A stretch of 7,604 nucleotides of DNA from Acidobacteriaceae bacterium (lineage in GTDB: Bacteria; Acidobacteriota; Terriglobia; Terriglobales; Acidobacteriaceae): the NCBI GenBank assembly GCA_003139975.1, contig PLHN01000197.1, positions 1 through 7,604 of the forward strand, in the 5' to 3' direction. Shown in pieces: positions 1-6,858 of this stretch. A program made the position numbers and the translations under genes. How positions within the stretch are numbered: position 1 is the first letter of the stretch; each line of letters begins with the position of its first letter. The notes below the pieces were generated by a model. The model saw only the letters and a list, made by a program, of their open reading frames with translations. It did not search any database and was not told the origin of the DNA.

Positions 1-1
1 C

Positions 2-652
2 CTGCATCCTCTGAAGTTAGTCATCGACAACTACCCATCCGGCCAAGAGGAATTCGTCGAGGCTGCCAACAACCCCGAAGACCCGTCCGCCGGCGCCCGC
101 CGCGTGCCGTTTTCGCGCGTCCTCTACATCGAGCAGGACGACTTCCGCGAAGAGCCACCGAAAAAGTACTACCGGCTCTCGCCCGGCACCGAAGTTCGTC
201 TGCGCTATGGCTATTTCATCACGGCGAAAAGCGTGGTCAAGAACGATAAGGGCGAGGTCGTCGAAGTGCACTGCACCTACGACCCAGCAACTCGCGGCGG
301 CAACGCTCCTGACGGCCGCAAAGTAAAGTCGACCATCCATTGGGTCTCAGCCGCGCATGCCATCGACGCCGAGGTGCGGCTCTACGACAAACTCTTCATC
401 AAAGAAGACCCGAACCAAGTCACAGAAGGCCAGGAATTTACGGCGAACCTTGACCCCAATTCGCTCGAGGTGGTCGAACACGCGAAGCTGGAGCCGTCGC
501 TGGCAAAGGCTCCGGTAGAAAGCCGCTACCAGTTCGAGCGCCTCGGTTATTTTTGCGTCGATCCCGACTCTAAACCAGGCAAGCCGGTCTTCAACCGCAC
601 CGTAGCGCTGAAAGACATGTGGGCGAGGATTGAGAAGCGCGCGGGATCGTAG
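2..652 (+). CDS. glnS: Glutaminyl-tRNA synthetase, C-terminal part (5' truncated by window)
   Basis: This cytoplasmic enzyme charges tRNA-Gln with glutamine using ATP. Only the last 216 residues are visible, read in frame from base 2, with a TAG stop at 650-652. They cover the end of the catalytic core and the paired beta-barrel anticodon-binding region. Recognisable blocks shared with E. coli GlnRS are LKLVIDNY at the left edge, [17 protein letters not shown], then [37 protein letters not shown], and near the end [10 protein letters not shown] followed by [15 protein letters not shown]. The HIGH and KMSKS signatures lie upstream of the window. The match is nearly colinear with the E. coli C-terminus and I see no frameshift. 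Presence of GlnRS implies direct Gln-tRNA charging rather than sole reliance on transamidation by GatCAB. The next gene is convergent, so glnS ends its transcription unit here. Confidence 0.96.
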   Translation: MHPLKLVIDNYPSGQEEFVEAANNPEDPSAGARRVPFSRVLYIEQDDFREEPPKKYYRLSPGTEVRLRYGYFITAKSVVKNDKGEVVEVHCTYDPATRGGNAPDGRKVKSTIHWVSAAHAIDAEVRLYDKLFIKEDPNQVTEGQEFTANLDPNSLEVVEHAKLEPSLAKAPVESRYQFERLGYFCVDPDSKPGKPVFNRTVALKDMWARIEKRAGS

Positions 653-676
653 CGCTTTCCGTCGGCAAAATAAAGG

Positions 677-695
677 GGCCGGGCAGCGCCCGGCC
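677..695. terminator. Hairpin between convergent glnS and cytochrome c gene
   Basis: A perfect 8-bp GC-only stem (GGCCGGGC / GCCCGGCC) closes a 3-base loop. It lies 24 bases after the glnS stop and 27 bases after the stop of the minus-strand cytochrome gene. Read on the minus strand, the stem is followed by CCTTTATTTT, a usable U-rich tract. Read on the plus strand it is followed only by GCTTT. It is therefore a better intrinsic terminator for the cytochrome gene and possibly a weaker one for glnS. Confidence 0.7.
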
Positions 696-722
696 GCTTT
701 GGCAGAACTACAGTCTCATAAC

Positions 723-1037
723 TTACTTCTTCGTGCGAATCCACTTCACCAGATCGCTGATCTGATCTTTCGTCAGCTTCCCATCATAGGCCGGCATCTT
801 CCCCTTGCCCTTGGCAATGATGTCGGTCAGTTCCGCATCCGACTGCTTTTGCACGTCAGCCGAGGCGAAGTCCCTGATCTTCAGGTTCTTGCCCATCGTC
901 GTGTCGCCGTGGCCTTCGGCACCGTGGCAGGCCGCGCACTTTGCTTTGTAGTCCGCGCCCGCTTCGGCAAAGGTGTAGGTTGAGGCAATCAGCGCCACTG
1001 CAACCAGCACAAGGGTCGCCCTAAGAATCGTCTTCAT
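723..1037 (-). CDS. Secreted class I c-type cytochrome (mono-haem)
   Basis: This is a 104-residue precursor of a small periplasmic electron carrier. Residues 1-24 form a Sec signal peptide (MKT, a hydrophobic stretch LVLVAVALIAS, likely cleavage after YTFA). The mature part, about 80 residues, has one haem-attachment motif CAACH at 34-38, with His38 as proximal ligand. Met81 in GKMPAY is the expected distal ligand, and a C-terminal helix (DQISDLVKWIRTKK) is typical of the fold (Cytochrome_CBB3 / cytochrome c6-like). The ATG at 1037 was chosen because AAGGAG lies 9 bases upstream and a signal peptide follows directly; the longer reading to 1178 adds an unlikely Cys/Arg-rich leader. The gene appears monocistronic, convergent with glnS and divergent from hemA. 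It would need a cytochrome c maturation system encoded elsewhere. The redox partner cannot be told from the sequence. Confidence 0.93.
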   Translation of the reverse strand: MKTILRATLVLVAVALIASTYTFAEAGADYKAKCAACHGAEGHGDTTMGKNLKIRDFASADVQKQSDAELTDIIAKGKGKMPAYDGKLTKDQISDLVKWIRTKK

Positions 1038-1046
1038 CGTTCCATT

Positions 1047-1052
1047 CTCCTT
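1047..1052 (-). promoter_or_regulatory. Ribosome binding site of the cytochrome c gene
   Basis: AAGGAG on the minus strand sits 9 bases before the ATG at 1037. It is a near-perfect Shine-Dalgarno sequence and settles the start codon against the longer upstream reading. Confidence 0.85.
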
Positions 1053-1105
1053 ATGAGTGAGAGATAAGCGCCCTTTGTACGGAGCGCAGCCTGTGCAACA
1101 AGCGC

Positions 1106-1140
1106 GCCTCGGACGGGAGCAGGCCGCTCCTATCGGAGGC
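1106..1140. repeat. REP-like imperfect inverted repeat
   Basis: Two 15-base arms (GCCTC...GGGAGC and GCTCC...GGAGGC) flank a 5-base loop, with 12 of 15 pairs matching and a perfect inner GGAGC/GCTCC stem. It lies about 70 bases upstream of the cytochrome start. GC-rich imperfect hairpins of this size in intergenic DNA resemble REP elements, but only one copy is in the window, so repeat-family membership is inference. It could instead be a structured part of the cytochrome mRNA leader. Confidence 0.45.
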
Positions 1141-1461
1141 ATATTTTGTTGCAAAGATTTCGGCTGCGACGATATCACAAAACCAGGGCCTTACGCTAAT
1201 TTCACTGACCATTTTCAGGCCTCTGAAACGAGCAACCGTCGCATGTCCGCCGAAGGCGAAATGGGTTGTAAATGGAACACGGCCGCGCGATTTGCGGCCC
1301 AGAACGTTCGACCCCTCCACTTTCGTGCCCGTGGCAAAAGCCCTTGCGGCGGGGTGATATCCCGCACTCGCAGCCGTCCCGCTAACTGTTGCAACACGCA
1401 ACACGGCGTCTAACCATCGTAAATCTAAGCAGTTATATGTCTGTCCGCGCTCGCTGCCGTT

Positions 1462-1477
1462 TGGCCACTCTGGTGCA
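1462..1477 (+). promoter_or_regulatory. Weak sigma-54-like -24/-12 element before hemA
   Basis: TGGC at 1462-1465 and TGCA at 1474-1477 have the exact spacing of the TGGCACG-N4-TTGCW consensus, with the invariant GG and GC present but only 8 of 12 defined bases matching. A start about 12 bases downstream would leave a leader of about 26 bases containing the ribosome site at 1500-1505. A match of this quality can easily arise by chance, and no activator site was identified. Confidence 0.2.
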
Positions 1478-1499
1478 TTGAAGGTTTTGGAAGTCCCTC

Positions 1500-1505
1500 G
1501 GGGAG
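1500..1505 (+). promoter_or_regulatory. Ribosome binding site deciding the hemA GTG start
   Basis: GGGGAG lies 8 bases before the GTG at 1514. The alternative in-frame TTG at 1478 has no comparable purine-rich site ahead of it, so the GTG is favoured. Confidence 0.65.
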
Positions 1506-1513
1506 CGTGTGTC

Positions 1514-2764
1514 GTGGAACCGACACTAGTCGTAGTCGGGCTCAATCACCGGACGGCGGCAGTCGAAGTGCGCGAACGCTTCTGGATGAGCGGATGCCGC
1601 CAATCGGAAGTCCTGTCGATGCTGTCGCAGGGCGAAGGCATCGAGGAAGTGCTCGTCTTTTCCACCTGCAATCGCACCGAGTTTGTGGTTTGGGGCGATG
1701 CGACTCTGGCCGTCAATTCCATTCTGCGCCTGCTAACAGCCGAATATGATTTGAAGCTCCAGGAGTGGAACAGTTTCTATCGCCTGCTGGATGAGCAGGC
1801 GCTGGCGCATGCCTTCCGCGTGAGTTGCGGCCTCGATTCCATGTGCATTGGCGAACAGCAAATCGCGCGCCAGGTGAACCTGGCCTGGCAGCAGGCACGG
1901 AACCTGGGTTGCACGGGCCAACACCTGAATACGGTTCTGCGCAAAGCGCTGGAGGTGCGTCGCCGCGTCCGCAAGGAAACGCCGCTCGGCTCCCATTTCG
2001 TCTCGCCAGCCCACGCCGCGCTGCGGCTCGCCGACCAAATCTTCGGGTCAGTGGTTTCCAAGAACATCGTTGTGCTGGGCGCGGGCCGCGTGGCCGAAGC
2101 GACAGCCCGCGCGTTCCAAACGCAAGGCGCATCGGTTTGCGTAATCAATCGCTCTGAGAACCGGGCAAAGGAAGTGGCTCAACGGGTCGGCGGACCAACA
2201 GGCGCCATGCAAGCGGCCACGTTCGAAGAGGGCGAGGAGCATCTGGCGAAAGCTGATTTGGTGATCAGCGCCACCGCTGCGCCGCGTTTTTGTTTTTCTG
2301 CCGAAGACATGAAGCGCGTGGCTGCCAAGCGCCAAGGACGCAAGCTCGTGCTGATCGATCTGGCGCTGCCGCGCGACATTGAGCCTGCAGTGCGCGAATT
2401 CGACGGTGTTCTTCTCTATGATCTGGAGGATTTGGAGCGCGCGGTTGAGCCGCGCATCGGAACGCGCGAAGGCGAGGTTGAGGCGGAAAAGATCGTGCTT
2501 GCCGAAGTGCAGGGCTTTCGAAAGCAGTTAATCGCTGGAGGCGCAGGGCCGGAATTGACGGCTCTGCGGCTTCGCATCGACGAGATTTGCCGGCAAGAAC
2601 TGGAGTCGTTCCGGCTTGAACGGGGTCCGTTTCCCAAAGATCAGGATCGGTTGATCGCGGCCGTAACCGCACGAATTACGAATAAGATTGCTGGATCGTT
2701 GGCGCGGGAACTGAAGGGACCTCAAGATCCCCGCGGGCCGCGAAGAATGACTGCAGGCCTCTGA
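1514..2764 (+). CDS. hemA: Glutamyl-tRNA reductase
   Basis: This enzyme reduces glutamyl-tRNA(Glu) with NADPH to glutamate-1-semialdehyde, the committed step of C5 tetrapyrrole (haem) synthesis in the cytoplasm. The predicted protein has 416 residues, normal for the family. The catalytic domain carries GLNHRTA (9-15) and STCNRTE with the nucleophile Cys52, followed by GLDSMCIGEQQIARQV, the tRNA-binding/linker block. The Rossmann domain has GAGRVAEA (189-196), INRS, ISATAAP and LVLIDLALPRDIEP. The block GVLLYDLEDLE leads into the spinal helix, and the C-terminal dimerisation domain covers roughly residues 335-416. The GTG start is chosen from the ribosome site 8 bases upstream and because family members begin just before the VVGLNH strand; a TTG at 1478 would add 12 residues. 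hemA often sits in a ccsA/hemX-hemA-hemC-hemD cluster. Here it stands alone, divergent from a cytochrome c gene and convergent with a receptor gene. Confidence 0.96.
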   Translation: MEPTLVVVGLNHRTAAVEVRERFWMSGCRQSEVLSMLSQGEGIEEVLVFSTCNRTEFVVWGDATLAVNSILRLLTAEYDLKLQEWNSFYRLLDEQALAHAFRVSCGLDSMCIGEQQIARQVNLAWQQARNLGCTGQHLNTVLRKALEVRRRVRKETPLGSHFVSPAHAALRLADQIFGSVVSKNIVVLGAGRVAEATARAFQTQGASVCVINRSENRAKEVAQRVGGPTGAMQAATFEEGEEHLAKADLVISATAAPRFCFSAEDMKRVAAKRQGRKLVLIDLALPRDIEPAVREFDGVLLYDLEDLERAVEPRIGTREGEVEAEKIVLAEVQGFRKQLIAGGAGPELTALRLRIDEICRQELESFRLERGPFPKDQDRLIAAVTARITNKIAGSLARELKGPQDPRGPRRMTAGL

Positions 2765-2807
2765 AATCGAATAGAAGACACCTCTGTGTGACCCGACTCC
2801 GCTGATG

Positions 2808-2824
2808 CGCCTCGGCCGAGAGCG
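2808..2824. repeat. Small inverted repeat between convergent hemA and receptor gene
   Basis: The 10-bp palindrome CTCGGCCGAG (2811-2820) is flanked by CGC and, after a one-base bulge, GCG. It is the only structure in the 76-base convergent spacer. There is no T-run on either strand after the stem (plus strand continues GAAAAACC), so it is not a standard intrinsic terminator. Any role in ending transcription is uncertain. Confidence 0.3.
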
Positions 2825-2840
2825 AAAAACCAAATTCGGC

Positions 2841-5800
2841 TTACCAGTTCAACTTCAACGCAAACTGAAATTGCCGCGGATCGTACGCCGCAGTGGCCTG
2901 ACCGGCGCTGGTAAATAGCGGGTTGACGGCCGCGACATTGTACTTGTTGGCGATGTTGAACATATCGGCCATCAGGTCCATGTTGAAGCGCTCTCCGAAG
3001 AAAACGCGCTTGGCGAGACGCATGTCATTGAAAACCGTGAAGGGGCTTACCGCCGAGTTGCGGCCCAGGTTGCCGTCGAGCAGCAAGAGCGCGTTCGGCT
3101 GTGCCAACTGTTGGGCCGTAAGGTCGAGGGGGCACGGCTGCTGGAAATAACCCGTGGGAGAGTATTTCGACGGCACTGCTTCATAGCCGCAATTGGGACT
3201 GGCTGGGGTTCCCGCAGGTACGACATTGGGCCGTCCCGTTTGCGAAGAGAACTGAAAATTGTCCCCGCTGCCAGTGACGATGTTAAAGGGGCGACCCGAG
3301 GCGATTTCGATAATGGGAGCGAAGGTCCAGTCGCTGAAGAGTTTGCTGGCAAAGCCACTGCCGGCGAGTTTGCCCGTCATATAAACACCGCTGAAAACAA
3401 AGCGGTGGCGCTGATCGAAGGTGGAATTGGAACGATCAAGGCCAGGGTAGTAGCTGTCCTGGGGAGTGAGGGTCGACTGTAGATCGGTCGAATCGTCAAT
3501 CGAGTGCGACCAGGTATAGGAGGCGAGGAATTCGTAGTGGTTGCCAAAGCGCTTGCGCAGGTTCGCGCTCAGGCCGTGATACACCGAGCTGCCGTTGGAG
3601 TAGTTGGCGTCCATGTCGCTGAATGGAACGCAACCAGCCAGCGTTAAAGGATTGCACGCCGTGCTCAGGCCGCCAGCCTGCAGGTCTGCGAACGCGGCTT
3701 GCAAGGTTGTGATGGAGGGCAATCCCGGGCAGGGACCAAACACCGGTGCCAGCGAAGGATTAAGTCCTGAAGGACGGAAGAAGCTGACCAGAGCTGCGGG
3801 AACAAAATACGGCAGCTTGGCTCCCGGGATTGGGTTTGGGCCGCAGCCCGTAATTGCCAACGGACCTCCAGAGGCGCTCGGGTCTCCGGATAGCGCCGCG
3901 GCCTGCCAGTTTGCCGTCAACAGATCTCCGTGTACTGCATTGGAGTTGATGGGCCGGTTGATATGGCGGCCTCCGTTAAAGTTGTAAGCCAGGCTGAATG
4001 CGAAGCCTCTGCCCAGGTCCTGCTCAATGGTCAGATTCGCCTGTTGCGAGTAGGCGTAGACAAAGCCCTTGGCCTGTGGATAGCCGAACGGTTGGGAGAC
4101 CAGCGGAAGGAAAGTCGACGGATTCAGGTAGTTTTGATTCAGGAAAAGTGAGTTAGGAAAACACGGGTCAAAGCGTTGCGGATTCGGTCCGGCGCCGCAC
4201 GACGCCCCTGCGGCAGTAGGGTTCTGGTAACCCAGCGCAGTGGCCAAGCCTCCCGGCAAACAACCGGGCGCGCCGAGAATGCCCTGGAAAATGTTGCTGG
4301 CGTTGATATTCAGAGGACTCGGAGTGGTTCCATCGCAAGGGGCGGCGCCGAAGGAAAGGATCTGGCCGCTCTTCGAGCCGTCCGACGCGTCGCCCAGGAA
4401 ATAGAGTCCCAGCAGCGGATGATCGTAGAACAGCCCGAACGAGGCGCGAACCACCGTCTTACTGTCCCCCTTGGGATCCCAGGCGATACCGATGCGCGGC
4501 TGGACGTTGTTCTTGTCGGTTTGAATGCCCTTTTGCAGTCCCAGGCTGTTGTAACCGGCCTGGGCCAGTGCATCCGGGGCCGCGAAGGTCGGGGGGATCT
4601 CGACGTCGTAGCGCACGCCATAGTTCAAGGTCAGGTTGGGGCGAACGCGCCAGCTATCCTGCCAGAAGGCGCCGATCGGGATGTTGTTGAACGAATCGTG
4701 GGGGCTGCCGATGCCTTGCACCAGGTAGGAGGGAATGCCGAGACCATAAGCCTGCACGGATGAGAGATCCGGAGCTCCGCTCTCGGATAGATTGCTGAAG
4801 TCATAAACGCCGCCGTAATTGACGGTAAAGGTCGCCGTGAGCGGCAGGTAGTTGAAGTCGACTCCAAACTTGGTGTTGTGGCGGCCGATCGTCCACGAGA
4901 AATTGTCGATGAACTGGTAGCGCTGTTCGGTGCGTTGAATGAACGAATATGGCTCGCGGCCGAAATAGGCATACCCAATGATGTTGACGCCCGGATCCGC
5001 CCCATCAGGAGTCTGCTTGTTATAGAAATAGGAAAGTCCGCGGCGCGCGTATTGAAAGCGGAACTCATTGACCTTGCTCGTGCCGATGGCCCAAGTGTCC
5101 TGAAAGACACCGGTGGCGTCACGGTAGGTCTGTTCGGAGGTCCGCGAATAGGCGTTCTGTCCGAATGGTTGGTCTTGTCCGTTCACCTCAATCCCGGTCA
5201 CCGTGCTCGGGCTCACGTTCGCCCGCAGGGTGATGCGGTTGTTATTGGTGATGTTGTGATCGAGGCGAAGCGAATAGAGGGTGGTGCCTTCGAATACCGG
5301 AAAGTTGTTGCGAGCTTGTGACTGTAGCGTCAGAAATGTCGCAGGCAGTCCCTGGCAAAGCGTGTTGCCGAGATTGCAGGAAGAATAGAACTGATTGAGG
5401 GGGTTGGTCGGGTTGGGAATGTATCCCAGCCCCGCGAGGCCGGCATAGAATGCGGGATAGGAACCGTTGACCGCAATACCGGACGCAGCTCCAACCTCAA
5501 CTATGTAGGGCGCGAGCGCCGGCGGGGGAGTCGCCCCGAGAAAACCTACTTGTTGCGGCGTCGCGAGAATGTCGAGACCCGATCCCTCCGGATAACCGAA
5601 AGCCGTGGATACATCAAGGTTGCACAGGCCGAAGTTCCCCGGGCCGCTGCTCGGGGCAACACACAATCCCGGATTCGCTTGTCCGACCGAGGAGAACCCG
5701 GTCTCGTGCCTGCGTGTCACTTCATACGCAAAGTAATAGAACGTCTTGTCTTTCTTGAGTGCTCCCCCAAATGCCGTGCCCGCCTGCACCCGCGTATAGG

Positions 5801-6623
5801 CCGGATTGGACGTCGTGCTGAACGGGTTCACCGCCTGAAAATCTCTGTTCCGCAGATAGCCGTACACATCGCCGTGGAAATCATTCGATCCAGAACGGGT
5901 GATGATGTTGACCACGCCGCCGGCGGCCCGCCCATACTCTGCCGCGTAGTTGTTGGTGATGATCTGAAATTCCTGCACTGCCTCCTGCGAAACAGTGGAG
6001 CGCACGCCGTTGGTGGAATTGTCGGTGGCATCGGCGCCATCTACGTTGACGAGGTTTGAGCGGGCGCGCTGCCCGCTCATATTGAGCCCCGAGGTCGGCG
6101 CCGCGCCCACATTCGGCGCGGCGTCGCGCGACACCTGGGAATCCGTTAGCGTGAATTGAATATAGTTGCGGCCGTTGATCGGTAGATTGTCGATGCGCCG
6201 TTCGCCGATCGTGTCGGTCGTCGAACTGCGCGAAGTTTCCACCAGCTCTGCCTGCGAGCTGACTTCGACGATCTCCCGGCCCCCGGCCACCGTGAGGGCA
6301 ATTGGTAACTCGACAATCCCGCCGACCGTGATCGCGACATCGGTGTCTTCCGCTTTGGCGAACCCCGGGGCGTCGACCGTGACCTTGTACGTTCCCGGCG
6401 GCAGTTGCCGGACGCCATACCCGCCCAGCCCATCGCCGCTCCCGGTGCGCTCGATGCCCTTGGCGGCATTACTTACGGTGACCGTGGCGTTGGTTACGAC
6501 GCTGCCTTTCGGGTCCTTTACGATTACGTGGAGGTCGCCGGTAGCGGCGCCTTGGGCGAATCCAAGATGGGAAACAAGCAGGCACATGACGACAACACAA
6601 AGCAGGCGCAGCATCGCTCTCAT
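2841..6623 (-). CDS. TonB-dependent outer-membrane receptor, Oar-like, with carboxypeptidase-regulatory-like domain
   Basis: The 1260-residue product is a large gated outer-membrane beta-barrel, expected to import a bulky substrate using TonB-ExbBD energy. A signal peptide covers about 1-24 (MRAMLRLLCVVVMCLLVSH, cleavage near GFAQ-GA). Residues about 29-112 form a CarbopepD_reg/CnaB-like beta-sandwich (GDLHVIVKDPKG, PPGTYKVTVDAPGF). EIVEVSSQAE at 117-126 may be a TonB box. The plug follows: DNLPINGRNYIQF (145-157), SGQRARSNLVNVDGADATDN, and YGRAAGGVVNIITRSG (230-245). The rest is barrel, including FDQRHRF (1069-1075) and a terminal FALKLNW whose final aromatic fits the Bam recognition signal. 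The start at 6623 is set by the signal peptide and GGAG 5 bases upstream; a TTG at 6686 would bury the signal peptide behind 21 residues. The substrate is unknown; the family in Acidobacteriota is usually linked to oligosaccharides or other large organics. Fourteen cysteines in the mature chain fall in spaced pairs. No frameshift is seen. Confidence 0.93.
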   Translation of the reverse strand: MRAMLRLLCVVVMCLLVSHLGFAQGAATGDLHVIVKDPKGSVVTNATVTVSNAAKGIERTGSGDGLGGYGVRQLPPGTYKVTVDAPGFAKAEDTDVAITVGGIVELPIALTVAGGREIVEVSSQAELVETSRSSTTDTIGERRIDNLPINGRNYIQFTLTDSQVSRDAAPNVGAAPTSGLNMSGQRARSNLVNVDGADATDNSTNGVRSTVSQEAVQEFQIITNNYAAEYGRAAGGVVNIITRSGSNDFHGDVYGYLRNRDFQAVNPFSTTSNPAYTRVQAGTAFGGALKKDKTFYYFAYEVTRRHETGFSSVGQANPGLCVAPSSGPGNFGLCNLDVSTAFGYPEGSGLDILATPQQVGFLGATPPPALAPYIVEVGAASGIAVNGSYPAFYAGLAGLGYIPNPTNPLNQFYSSCNLGNTLCQGLPATFLTLQSQARNNFPVFEGTTLYSLRLDHNITNNNRITLRANVSPSTVTGIEVNGQDQPFGQNAYSRTSEQTYRDATGVFQDTWAIGTSKVNEFRFQYARRGLSYFYNKQTPDGADPGVNIIGYAYFGREPYSFIQRTEQRYQFIDNFSWTIGRHNTKFGVDFNYLPLTATFTVNYGGVYDFSNLSESGAPDLSSVQAYGLGIPSYLVQGIGSPHDSFNNIPIGAFWQDSWRVRPNLTLNYGVRYDVEIPPTFAAPDALAQAGYNSLGLQKGIQTDKNNVQPRIGIAWDPKGDSKTVVRASFGLFYDHPLLGLYFLGDASDGSKSGQILSFGAAPCDGTTPSPLNINASNIFQGILGAPGCLPGGLATALGYQNPTAAGASCGAGPNPQRFDPCFPNSLFLNQNYLNPSTFLPLVSQPFGYPQAKGFVYAYSQQANLTIEQDLGRGFAFSLAYNFNGGRHINRPINSNAVHGDLLTANWQAAALSGDPSASGGPLAITGCGPNPIPGAKLPYFVPAALVSFFRPSGLNPSLAPVFGPCPGLPSITTLQAAFADLQAGGLSTACNPLTLAGCVPFSDMDANYSNGSSVYHGLSANLRKRFGNHYEFLASYTWSHSIDDSTDLQSTLTPQDSYYPGLDRSNSTFDQRHRFVFSGVYMTGKLAGSGFASKLFSDWTFAPIIEIASGRPFNIVTGSGDNFQFSSQTGRPNVVPAGTPASPNCGYEAVPSKYSPTGYFQQPCPLDLTAQQLAQPNALLLLDGNLGRNSAVSPFTVFNDMRLAKRVFFGERFNMDLMADMFNIANKYNVAAVNPLFTSAGQATAAYDPRQFQFALKLNW

Positions 6624-6628
6624 AAGGG

Positions 6629-6632
6629 CTCC
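6629..6632 (-). promoter_or_regulatory. Ribosome binding site of the receptor gene
   Basis: GGAG on the minus strand lies 5 bases before the ATG at 6623. Spacing is slightly short but acceptable. The following residues form a clean signal peptide, so this site supports 6623 over the upstream TTG at 6686. Confidence 0.55.
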
Positions 6633-6811
6633 AGGGCTTTTCGCCTCATCGGGGAGACGGGAATTGGAAACCGCGATTCTCGACAATCGGCTTGGATGAT
6701 GTTCACGGTGCGAGGACTTGATTGACGGATGCTATGTAACATCAGAGAAGGGTGTTTACGCAAGCAATAAGGTGGTTACCCGTTGGCAGACGCAAAAACA
6801 CAACGCGACCG

Positions 6812-6837
6812 TTTCAATCTGCAACGTTGCATTGAAA
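6812..6837. promoter_or_regulatory. Imperfect palindrome, candidate operator
   Basis: The left arm TTTCAAT-CT-GCAAC and the right arm GTTGC-ATTGAAA pair over 12 bases, interrupted only by a 2-base CT bulge in the left arm. The core TGCAACGTTGCA (6820-6831) is a perfect 12-bp palindrome with no loop, which suits a dimeric DNA-binding protein better than an RNA hairpin. The right arm overlaps a TTGAAA that could be the -35 of the plus-strand gene, and the left arm gives the same hexamer on the minus strand. No specific regulator family is recognised. Confidence 0.5.
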
Positions 6838-6858
6838 TATGGGGCAGCCTGCTAGATT
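6832..6858 (+). promoter_or_regulatory. Possible sigma-70-type promoter of the amidinohydrolase-like gene
   Basis: TTGAAA (6832-6837, 5 of 6 to TTGACA) and TAGATT (6853-6858, 4 of 6 to TATAAT) are 15 bases apart, which is shorter than the usual 16-18. TAGACT at 6861-6866 is an alternative -10 but too far away. The position, about 50 bases before the ATG, is sensible. The call is weak. Confidence 0.25.

Larger units (their letters stand above)
1038..1513. other. Long divergent intergenic region, cytochrome c / hemA
   Basis: These 476 bases hold no convincing gene. Readings exist on both strands (for example plus 1057-1413 and minus 1051-1545), but they are rich in Cys, Arg and Pro, overlap the hemA start or the cytochrome leader, and match no family I recognise. 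The region should carry both promoters. Inverted repeats seen are 1106-1140 (see separate entry); 1213-1228 (TTTCAG, 4-base loop, CTGAAA); 1281-1299 (GGCCGC, 7-base loop, GCGGCC); 1349-1365 (GCGGG, 7, CCCGC); and 1387-1403 (TGTTGC, 5, GCAACA). Possible weak promoter elements are TACAAA on the minus strand at 1074-1079 for the cytochrome, and TTATAT at 1433-1438 for hemA, neither with a good -35. No riboswitch class was recognised. Confidence 0.6.

Noticed and set aside
1038..1178. Extended N-terminus of the cytochrome (start at 1178)
   Set aside because: It would put 47 extra residues, including four cysteines, before a clear signal peptide, and an excellent ribosome site already precedes the ATG at 1037.
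1057..1413. Plus-strand open reading frame of 118 codons in the spacer between the cytochrome gene and hemA
   Set aside because: Rich in Cys, Arg and Gln, no family resemblance, and it reads through several inverted repeats. Better explained as a chance frame in GC-rich intergenic DNA.
1478..1513. TTG at 1478 as the hemA start
   Set aside because: No ribosome site ahead of it. The added 12 residues are not typical of the family, and the GTG at 1514 has GGGGAG at ideal spacing.
1051..1545. Minus-strand frame of 164 codons overlapping the hemA start
   Set aside because: Overlaps the first codons of a firmly identified gene and the cytochrome ribosome site, and matches no known protein. Its end segment is a translation of the REP-like hairpin.
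2808..2824. Intrinsic terminator for hemA or the receptor
   Set aside because: The stem is short with a tight palindromic centre and no U-tract follows it on either strand. Kept only as a low-confidence inverted repeat.
4176..4763. Plus-strand frame of 195 codons antisense to the receptor gene, and similar antisense frames at 5550-6059 and 6166-6699
   Set aside because: All lie opposite a single continuous, family-matched coding frame and show no recognisable domain. They are typical antisense frames of GC-rich genes.
6624..6686. TTG at 6686 as the receptor start
   Set aside because: It would place 21 polar residues ahead of the signal peptide, and no good Shine-Dalgarno sequence precedes it.
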